Shown piece after piece: positions 1 to 6,590 of a DNA stretch of 13,489 nt (positions are counted from its first letter, which is position 1; each line of letters opens with the position of its first letter). The stretch is from Allomyces macrogynus ATCC 38327 (taxonomy: Eukaryota; Blastocladiomycota; Blastocladiomycetes; Blastocladiales; Blastocladiaceae). The position numbers and the translations under genes were made by a program. The DNA lies in assembly GCA_000151295.1 (NCBI GenBank), contig GG745361.1:181408-194896 (forward strand), given 5' to 3'. Under the pieces are notes generated by a model that saw nothing but the letters and a program-made list of their open reading frames with translations, was not told the DNA's origin and did not search any database.

Positions 1-171
1 GCGGCAAAGTGCCGAGGCACCGGCGAGCGAATGAGAGCCGTGACCGTCGGGTATGTCCTGTGGTTCGTTTGGAATGCGATTGGAAACGGACGCTGACCAC
101 GGATCGCATGCACGTCGGATTAGTCGCCCAACGTCGTGTTTGCACTGCTGCGCGCCGCGATACGCAAGTAG
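1..171 (+). CDS. Possible 3' end of an unidentified gene (partial at left edge)
   Basis: A plausible intron lies at 51-123. It has a GTATGT donor at 51, a CTGAC branch-like site near 92-96 and a TTAG acceptor ending at 123, and it matches the size and style of the introns in the intact genes here. The exon after it reads SPNVVFALLRAAIRK with G/C-rich third positions and stops at TAG 169-171. In phase 0 the exon before it (3-50) is open but unremarkable and basic. The gene would converge on UNG1, whose stop is 117 nt downstream. Only about 31 codons are visible, so no function can be given. The call rests on splice signals and codon bias alone and may be wrong. Confidence 0.33.
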
Positions 172-288
172 TCCATTTGATCGTCCAATATACTCATGCC
201 TGCGCAGCGCCTCGTCGAAACGTGAATCTCTGTTGGGATTCTCCACGGTCGAACTCGCATCCGAACATCCGAGCTCGCAAGCCGCGAT

Positions 289-1625
289 TTACTCGTCTTC
301 TTGGTCCTCATCTGCGGCCTCGTCATCGTCCCCATCTGCTGCCACCGCTGCGGTCCCCTCCACCGCCTTACCGTCCTCGCCTTCCTCACCTTCCCCCTCT
401 TCCTCGTCCTCCCCCTCCTCCTTGGCTTCCTCCTCGGCCTTCTCCTCGTCCAGCGTCGGCAACCGCATCCAATCAATCGGCGTCTTGCCATTCTTTTCGA
501 GGTAGGCATTGGCCTTGGAAAACGGCTTGCTGCCAAAGAACCCGCGGTACGCCGAGAGCGGCGACGGGTGCGCCGAGGTCAGGACCAAGTGCCGCTTCTT
601 GTCGATGCCCGCGCCCTTCTTTTGCGCGTGCGAGCCTACACATCCAACACCCAACGTCAGTCCCTTGCTGCGAGAAATCGCACCATCGACCTCGTACCCC
701 ACAGAATAAACACCAAGTGGTCGCCCTCGGCATTCAAGTGCTTCACCACCGCATCCGTCAGTTTCTCCCACCCCTTTTTCGCGTGCGATGCCGGCTCGTT
801 GCGGTTGACCGTCAGCACCGCGTTGAGCAGCAGCACGCCCTGCTTGGCCCACCCGCCGAGGTACCCGTGCTGCGGGACCGCCGATTTCGGCTGGTCGTGG
901 TCCGCCACGAGTTCCGTGTAAATGTTGACAAGCGACGGCGGCGGCGCGATGCCCGGTAAAACGGAGAAGGACAGGCCGTGCGCTTGGCCCGGGTTGTGGT
1001 ACGGGTCTTGGCCGAGAATCACGACCTTGATCTGGTCGAACGGGATCGTGGCCCACGTGTAGACCATGTTGGCTAACGGCGGCGCGGTCGGGTGGAGAAA
1101 TCAGCAGCGAGGTCGGCAAGACAGAATCGGGAGAGGAAGGAACGTACACGGCGGGTAGATGATCTTGCCGCGCGCTTCCTCGCCCGCGAGAAACGTTTTC
1201 AGCTAAACGCCGAAATCGATAAGTTGGTTGAAACCGAATAGCCGCGAAACGGCGCACATACCTCTTTCATGTACGGCTTCTTCAACTCGTCCTCGAGCCG
1301 GTAGTACCACGACGGGTGCATTGCCGCGCGCTCGAGCGCCAGGTGCTCGGGCCCGTCCTTGGGATTCGAGGCCGGGTAGACCTTGGCCTACGTCGAATTC
1401 GGGTCAGCGGGTCAGCGCCGTGACGCGGCGCGCTGTGGGCCGACTGCGGCGGACCTTTTTGGCGCGCGGCGCGAGCGCGGTGCTGGTCGAGGAGGATTCG
1501 CCATTGGTGGCCGGGTTCGGGCGCTTGGTGCCGGCGACCTTGGTGGTGGTGGAGGCGGCGGGCGACTTGCCCTTGTCGAGGTCGAGGTTCGGATTGGCCT
1601 TCTTGAGCCAGGCTTGCATCGACAT
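289..1625 (-). CDS. UNG1: Uracil-DNA glycosylase, five exons, with acidic C-terminal tail
   Basis: Family 1 uracil-DNA glycosylase, which removes uracil from DNA to start base-excision repair in nucleus and mitochondria. Exons read from high to low coordinate: 1625-1455, 1387-1262, 1202-1148, 1072-698, 635-289, giving about 357 aa. Visible motifs are GQDPYHN with the catalytic Asp (about residue 140), the FSV uracil-stacking segment, LLLN for uracil recognition, and HPSPLSA (His about 265) followed by the Leu intercalation loop and GFFG. Joins 2-4 restore family-conserved stretches such as YPPSN-MVYTW and [11 protein letters not shown]. The first intron (1388-1454) is least certain because its donor is GTCCGC; an alternative donor at 1424 would give an improbably short intron. 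The start is the first ATG in the frame (1625; a second is at 1619), giving MSMQAWLKK, which only weakly resembles a PCNA-binding box. A basic AKKVRR stretch just past the chosen donor would be retained only if the other donor is used. After PIDW the protein continues as a Glu/Asp-rich tail to TAA 289-291. It is divergent with RPC11. Confidence 0.95.
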
Positions 1626-1945
1626 GGTGCTGGTGGCCGTGGTGGTGGTGCTGGATGCGTGCTTGCGCTTGTCGGTCGCGAGGTGGATGGTGGTGGTGCA
1701 GGGTGGAGCAGGCAGGCGGTGCGGCCGTGGCGCGGCGGCGGTCAAATCGACCCAACGCGCATCGAGTCGACGCGCCGCTGCGCCCGGCAACCATTCACGT
1801 GGCTCAGCCTGACCTCCCCGCGCTCACCGCCCACCGCACCCGACAACCAATCCGCCATCGCGACGGCCACGATCTCGACGTCAACAGCTCACCAACTAGC
1901 TGCAACCCGCGCCCGCGACAAGGATCCAACGCGCCCTGTCCCAAG
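1626..1945. promoter_or_regulatory. Divergent promoter between UNG1 and RPC11
   Basis: This 320-nt gap separates the start codons of two divergently transcribed genes and must hold both promoters and both 5' leaders. A CACGTG palindrome (E-box type) lies at 1796-1801. ACGCG cores occur at 1755, 1770 and 1929; in yeasts such cores are bound by the MBF cell-cycle factor, but they are also common by chance in DNA this G/C-rich. There is no TATA box. The UNG1 leader side has imperfect GGT repeats. The span is certain from the flanking genes; the motif roles are inference. Confidence 0.6.
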
Positions 1946-2403
1946 ATGTTGATGTTTTGCCCGCAGTGCGGCAACATGCTCGCGCTCGAAGAGGACCCGG
2001 GCCAACGGTTCGCGTGCAGGACATGCCCTTACATCTACCCGATCACCAAGAAGGTTGGCGCCGCTCTCCGCGCATTGCACTCCACCTGACCCGACGCGAA
2101 AACTGACGCGTCGTTCATTAGCTCGCGACGCGGTCCTACATGAAGAAGAAGGAGGTCGACGACGTGATGAGCAAGGAAAAGGGGTGGGAGAATGTGCCGG
2201 CCATCGACAGTGCGCTCTCTCCCACGCATCGTTTTTTTGTCGTTCATTCCACTAACTGGTCCGTCCGCGATCCGTTAGTGACGTGCCCGAAATGCGAGAA
2301 CCCGCGTGCCTTCTTCCAGCAAATCCAGATTCGGTCGGCCGACGAGCCCATGAGTCTGTTCTTCAAGTGCTGCAAGTGCGACCACACGTGGATGGAAAAG
2401 TAG
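1946..2403 (+). CDS. RPC11: RNA polymerase III subunit C11 (RPC11/POLR3K), three exons
   Basis: Small two-zinc-ribbon subunit of nuclear RNA polymerase III. In the family it provides TFIIS-like RNA cleavage and is needed for termination and re-initiation on tRNA and 5S genes. Exons are 1946-2053, 2122-2209 and 2279-2403, giving 106 aa, close to the human protein's 108. The N-terminal ribbon starts MLMFCPQCGNML, with Cys 5, 8, 24 and 27. The linker KEVDDV...GWENV is typical of C11 rather than of RPA12, RPB9 or TFIIS. The C-terminal ribbon has Cys 68, 71, 96 and 99 and the acidic hairpin RSADEP (84-89), which in TFIIS-type proteins reaches the polymerase active site. The second intron (2210-2278) is 69 nt with no in-frame stop, so unspliced reading would insert 23 residues; it is recognised by its GTGCGC donor, CTAAC branch site, TTAG acceptor and the family alignment. 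Confidence 0.95.
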
Positions 2404-2746
2404 GCGGCGTGGATTTTCGGCGGCCGCTCGTATTTTTGCGCGTGGGGCCCCGCTTCGCAGACGGTGGTCCGCAAGCGGGTGCTCCTTTGTATATAGATAC
2501 AACCATGATTCCTCCACCCTCTTGTTGTCGCTGTCGATGGCGCATTTGCGAGAGGCTGTCGCCGATTTCTTCAGATTGTAAAGCCCACGTCACACACACG
2601 CGGGTCCAAGTCGATCTTGTTCGAGGACTACGTCGCATCCGACAAGAAAATCGAACCATGGTCAAAAAAGCACATCTCCGACAAGTCATGTCGATCAAGG
2701 GCAACTTAATTCGCCTTTGCATTTCTTCCAACAAGTTGCAACTGCC
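2404..2746 (+). other. RPC11-UBA4 intergenic region with a TATATA inverted repeat and coding-like scraps
   Basis: No confident gene. TATATA at 2490-2495, 87 nt past the RPC11 stop, sits inside a perfect inverted repeat (TTGTAT 2487-2492, ATACAA 2497-2502). It could be the poly(A) efficiency element of RPC11, since UAUAUA has that role in fungi, or a UBA4 promoter element. Two protein-like pieces follow in different frames: 2537-2581 (MAHLREAVADFFRL then stop), and 2575-2709, which follows a good acceptor (TTTCTTCAG, ending 2574) and includes SKSILFEDYVASDKK. I see no way to join them cleanly. Confidence 0.4.
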
Positions 2747-4423
2747 ATGTCCCTGTCGAACGAGGAGATTGAGCGCTATGGCCGCCAAATGATTTTACCC
2801 AACATTGGCCGCCCAGGTCCGACCATTCATGATCAGCACACGGAACCGCGCAATGAACTGGGCCAGTAACACCCCAACAAATCAGGCCAGCTCGCCATCA
2901 AGCAAGCGAGCGTGCTCGTCGTTGGCACGGGCGGTCTTGGCGCGCCCGTCGCCATGTACCTCGCGTGTGCCGGAATCGGTACGGATCCGTGACCGCTGCT
3001 CGCTTGCGTTGAGCTCATCCGCTGATACTTTGTGGATCCCGGCCACAACAGGAACGCTCGGCCTCGTCGACCACGACACGGTCGCTGTCTCCAACATCCA
3101 CCGGCAAGTCATCCACACCGAGGACTCGGTCGGAATCGCCAAGACGACGAGCGCGCGCCAGGCCCTGGAAAGGTGTGTTCGATCGCGCTCACTCTTATCG
3201 CGCGACCCACCCGCTCACTCTCCACCGTGCAACGCAGGGCCAACTCGCACGTTCGTTACGTCGAGCACAACCTCCTGCTCGACGCATCCAACGCGCTCGA
3301 CACGCTCCGGCCGTACGACATTATCGTCGACTGCACCGACAATGTGCCGACGCGGTACCTGCTCAACGACGCGTGCGTTATGCTCGGCAAACCGCTCGTT
3401 TCCGGGTCCGCGCTCCGATTCGACGGCCAGGTACGCGCCTCTGCCACCCAGCCCCTCGCCACCACCCACTCACCCAACCTCTCCGCGCCAATAGCTAACC
3501 GTCTACCACTACCACGGCGGCCCGTGCTACCGGTGCCTGTTCCCGACCCCGCCGCCGCCCGAAACCGTTACCAACTGCGACGACGGCGGCGTGCTCGGAC
3601 CCGTCACGGGAATGCTCGGCTCGTTGCAGGCGCTCGAGGTGCTGAAAATGGTCGCGCTCGGCGAGTCGGCGTTTGCGGGCCGGATGTTGTTGGCGGATGG
3701 GTTGGCGGGAGCGTTTCGCACGGTGAAGTTGCGCGGGCGGCAGAAGACGTGCGCGGTGTGTGGCGACGAACCGACGATCAAGGAGTTGGTGGATTACGTT
3801 CAGTTTTGTGGGGCGAGGCCGGATGATAAGGTACGACAGTCGGGTTCGCGGTTGGCGAGCGTTGCTGATGGGCGGGCGTTGCTGGCGGTCTACTAACGCG
3901 TGTCGTCAAATAGACGAAACCGGTCAAGATGATTCCGGCCAACGAGCGGATCACGGTGCGCGAGCTGCACGCGCGGCTGAATGCGGTTCCGACGGCAACG
4001 GCCGCGGCAGCATCCGCAACTCCCGCCGAGAACTCGACCACCGCAACCGCGTCCAACAGCACGGCCCCGACCAATGGCACGTCCACCACGCCCAACGGCG
4101 CCGCCTCCAGCAGCACCGCTGCCCCGACCGCCGACCGCACTCCGTCCCCCGTCGTCCTGCTCGACGTGCGCGCGCCGGTCCAATTTGGGATCGCGCACTT
4201 ACCCAACTCCATCAACGTGCCGTGGCGCGACCTGCCCTCGCGGCTCGACGAGGTGCGCGCGCTTGCGCGCGACGGGACTGACCTGGTCGTATTGTGCCGC
4301 CGCGGCAACGACAGTCAGCGCGCGGTCGCGAATTTGCGCAAGGAAGGGATCGAATGCGTGGATGTGATTGGTGGGTTGGAGGCGTGGAGTGCCGACGTGG
4401 ATCCGGAGTTCCCGCGGTATTGA
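2747..4423 (+). CDS. UBA4: Urm1-activating E1 / MOCS3-type adenylyltransferase-sulfurtransferase, six exons
   Basis: Cytosolic E1-like enzyme. It adenylates the C-terminus of Urm1 and passes sulfur to it from a rhodanese persulfide, for thiolation of wobble uridine in tRNAs and for protein urmylation; MOCS3 orthologs also serve molybdopterin synthase. Exons are 2747-2816, 2886-2978, 3052-3172, 3238-3430, 3495-3830 and 3914-4423, giving 440 aa, the usual size. N-terminal [16 protein letters not shown] is followed by the nucleotide loop GTGGLG (37-42), SNIHRQV, VDCTDN and TRYLLND. Zinc pairs are CYRC (170/173) and CAVC (245/248), and TNCDDGG carries the adenylation-domain cysteine (187). The rhodanese domain has LLDVRAP, then the active-site loop CRRGND (Cys about 399), and ends EFPRY. 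About 50 Ala/Ser/Thr-rich residues (about 297-350) split the start of the rhodanese domain. The start ATG is just ahead of the conserved region, so the N-terminal extension seen in the yeast protein is absent. Confidence 0.95.
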
Positions 4424-5147
4424 AAGGATGGAATGGATGGCGGTCGTGGATTGCTGGTGGAGGTGGGGGGTGGGGAGGTTGGGGATGCGATGACGTTGGC
4501 GCGTTGCTGGCGCTCTGCGCGCAGGTCTTGGTGTCGGTGACAGGCCCGTGGGGGTGGAGCTCCGATTCGCTGCAACGGATGGGAACGAGCAGAGTAGAAT
4601 GGCCGGAGTTTGCTTGATGGCAGAGCATGCCACCTTGGGGATAATTCCATTCTTTTTCGGTTTCCGTTTGGTATTGATCGTCGTCAAGGAGCATTCGATT
4701 CAAATTTTTGTGTCAACCGAACACCCCGTTTTGGAGTGGGTGGGATTTGGTGGAACAACACTTTACCCCGTTGCTGTTTGGATTGGCGTGTTGACGGCGC
4801 ATGTTATTGAACGGCACAATGTTGCGTCGTTGGTCGAACCGACAAGCGCGGTGTTGATGCTGGTTGATGCTGGTTGATGTTATCCAAGACATGGGCGCAC
4901 ACTGTCATGTTAGCCCGGTCATGCGCTGTTCTTCTCCACCCGACGTGCACGTCCGCCATCCAGATGGTTTGCGCAATGCGTCGGGTTCACCCAGCTCACG
5001 CACCGTTCCTCCTCCCGTTATAATTTGCTCTCGCGCTTGCGCACGCGCGCGGCTCTTTCTCTCTCCCTCGGCATCCGAGCAACCCCAACCATTATCTGCG
5101 CGTGCTTTCCAGCCTTTGGCCCGCGCACGTCCCATTTGTTTCCGACC
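4424..5147 (+). other. UBA4 downstream region without a confident gene
   Basis: This 724-nt stretch follows the UBA4 stop. It begins G-rich (4440-4480) and becomes more A/T-rich around 4600-4900. One open frame starts at ATG 4599 and ends at TGA 4875-4877 (92 codons). It contains two hydrophobic stretches (near GIIPFFFGF and YPVAVWIGVL) but has weaker third-position G/C bias than the neighbouring genes, so it is probably untranslated sequence. A pyrimidine-rich stretch at about 5045-5070 probably belongs to the next gene's promoter. No tRNA or other RNA gene was found. Confidence 0.35.
4853..4879. repeat. Short tandem repeat, 10-bp unit GTTGATGCTG, about 2.7 copies
   Basis: Two full copies of GTTGATGCTG are followed by seven bases of a third, with no mismatches. 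It lies at the end of the weak open frame 4599-4877 and has no evident function. Confidence 0.8.
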
Positions 5148-5222
5148 ATGGCCCAATCACGCTTCTGGCGGCACTCGCCCTGCTCATTCTCGCGGCCGGT
5201 CGCCGCGCGCCGCCACGGTTGA
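5148..5222 (+). other. Short upstream reading frame / displaced signal-peptide region
   Basis: An ATG in good context (ACCATGG) at 5148 opens a 24-codon frame that stops at TGA 5220-5222, one base before the next ATG at 5224. Another frame of the same bases (5153-5203) reads PITLLAALALLILAAG, which resembles the hydrophobic core and cleavage region of a secretion signal. That frame has no ATG of its own and is not in phase with 5224. Read either as an upstream ORF coupled to 5224, or as a signal peptide put out of frame by small insertions or deletions; the second is preferred because the protein downstream looks secreted. Confidence 0.45.
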
Positions 5223-5223
5223 C

Positions 5224-5915
5224 ATGCCGCTCGACACGTGGACGCATTTCCTCTTCCCTGATGGTGTCGGGACCATGTCCTCCAACACGTACCGGGTCAC
5301 GACGACGACCGCATCGTGCCTGATCGTGACGGACGCATTGTGCCCAGGCGGACAGTGCCAGGTGTTGATCAACAGCCAAGACAAGAGTGCGTGGAGTCAA
5401 GAGTGACCGTGGGCCATCGGTGCAACAAAAAGCACGAGCGTAACGCGATTTCGCGACTCTTTGACTGCAGGCCTCACCTCAGAACCCATGCCGGGCACCT
5501 GCCTCCTCACCGCCGACGAGGCCTTGAAGGAGGACCGTTTTTCCAAGGGTTTCTACGAGCTGCTGGTGGGCACGTGGTCGATCGATTTCAAGTTGGCCAC
5601 GACCCATGGGGGTACTGAAATCGACGGTCAAGGTCAATACTGGCCCAGTATGTACAGTTTTCTATTTCAGCGGCACCTGATTGTGGTGTTGTGAGTGTGC
5701 GACGTCGATTGACCTTCTCTCTCACATTCTTTGTCGGCCGCGCCTCTTCGTGCGTTGAACCGCCGTACAAGATCGTGACCGCCGCAGGCAGGGTCCGGAC
5801 GCGTGCCGCGGCCGCAGCGGCGTGCCAGGCGGAGGGCCACGTGCTTGCCGCCGTCACGTCCGCAAACTGGGCTGAGGTGGTCGCTCTCGTGCGCGCGAAC
5901 CCGGACCTCAACTAG
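5224..5915 (+). CDS. Secreted-type Cys-rich fungal protein, probably decaying
   Basis: Spliced reading 5224-5386, 5471-5647, 5788-5915 gives a 155-aa open frame ending at TAG 5913-5915. The first part (CLIVTDALCPGGQCQVL, then GTCLLTADEAL, FSKGFYELLVGTWSIDFKL and GQGQYW) matches, from memory, a beta-sandwich module of many secreted basidiomycete proteins, with a VTDxxC...V...C...FSxGxYxLxxGxHSI pattern. The last exon (AACQAEGHVLAAVTSANW, then VRANPDL) resembles the Cys-containing C-terminal module of such proteins. The third exon boundary is uncertain: the same frame is open upstream as PPYKIVTAAGRV, which fits that module but has no correctly phased acceptor. No signal peptide is in frame with ATG 5224, and the homologous sequence seems to continue past the stop (next entry). 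The molecular function is unknown. It may be a pseudogene, or intact apart from sequence errors. Confidence 0.5.
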
Positions 5916-6071
5916 TCGCCAGTCTTTGACGCGGCGTAATCGACTCGTTGAACGGCGACACGTACGCGGGCATTGACCTCGAGCTTCGTCTCTAAGTTTG
6001 GCGCCGCCGTGTCAATGCTCGTCTTCTCGGCGTACCCGCTGTGCGCCTTGGCGCCTATTCCCGTCGGGTAA
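5913..6071 (+). pseudogene. Out-of-frame remnant of the secreted protein's C-terminal module
   Basis: Past TAG 5913-5915 the same frame continues as SPVFDAA (5916-5936) to a TAA. From about 5936 a second frame reads VIDSLNGDTYAGIDLELRL and stops at TAA 5993-5995. From about 5994 the original frame resumes as KFGAAVSMLVFSAYPLCALA and ends at TAA 6069-6071. In order, these pieces resemble the typical end of the family: SPVW, then DS-NGDTY-G, then GAAV, then a P-LC cysteine near the C-terminus. One nonsense codon plus two opposite frameshifts would account for it. The spacings are too short for introns. The assignment is by recalled family pattern and was not checked by search. Confidence 0.45.
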
Positions 6072-6590
6072 GCTGTCATCGTGATGTGATGAGGTGATGA
6101 TGATGGTGCGGCAGGGGAGCGGGCGGGGTTGGTGCATGAGAGGTTGCTTGCTTGCGTGGATGGGAGACGTGAGTTCAGGCTTGGTAAAATAGTTCCCGCA
6201 TGCGTTTTGCCGACTGTGAGTGAATGAAATTTCTTGGCCAAGGATTTATTATACGAATGTCAGGGGCAGGGCTCGTCCTGTCCTCTGTGATGTGCGCTTG
6301 TTCTCTACTCTGTGCAGCGGCCTGCTAGCCAGGTCGTTACTTGGAACGCTTCCTCTCGTCACTTCCTCCGCGCTCTACTTTGTTCCACCACCACGGCTGA
6401 TGCTTGATCTTGCATTGCGGGTGTTCCCCGTGTCTTCCCGCCCTTCCAGCCAGTTCAATGCTGTGTAAACTATATATGAATTCTCCACCAGCAAACAGAA
6501 AAAAAAGCACGGGCAACGGACACAACCAAACCGAAACGAGAACCAGCAATAAACAATACCCACACGCCCACTCATCACACTCCTCCGTCC
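6072..6590. other. Convergent 3' gap between the secreted-type gene and RPA135
   Basis: This 519-nt gap holds the 3' ends of two convergent units and no supported gene. A GATG/GTGATG-rich stretch spans about 6082-6106. TATATAT at 6471-6477 lies 115 nt past the RPA135 stop on the minus strand, where UAUAUA-type poly(A) efficiency elements are expected in fungi. An A-rich tract lies at 6495-6508. The open frames here are short and lack coding bias. Confidence 0.5.

Noticed and set aside
9..959. 316-codon open frame on + opposite UNG1
   Set aside because: It runs antisense across two UNG1 exons and the intron between them, and includes Pro/Arg runs that are only the reverse of the acidic-tail codons.
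1946..2403. Alternative identity as RPA12, RPB9 or TFIIS
   Set aside because: MLMFCPQCGN together with the KEVDDV...WENV linker and a length of 106 aa is specific to Pol III C11.
4828..4850. GGTTCGA on the minus strand, resembling a tRNA B box
   Set aside because: The flanking bases do not form a T-arm stem, and no matching A box or acceptor stem is present.
5912..6079. Minus-strand frame of about 55 codons with good codon bias
   Set aside because: It is the reverse of the secreted-protein C-terminal remnants on +, which explain the composition better. No upstream exon or promoter was evident.
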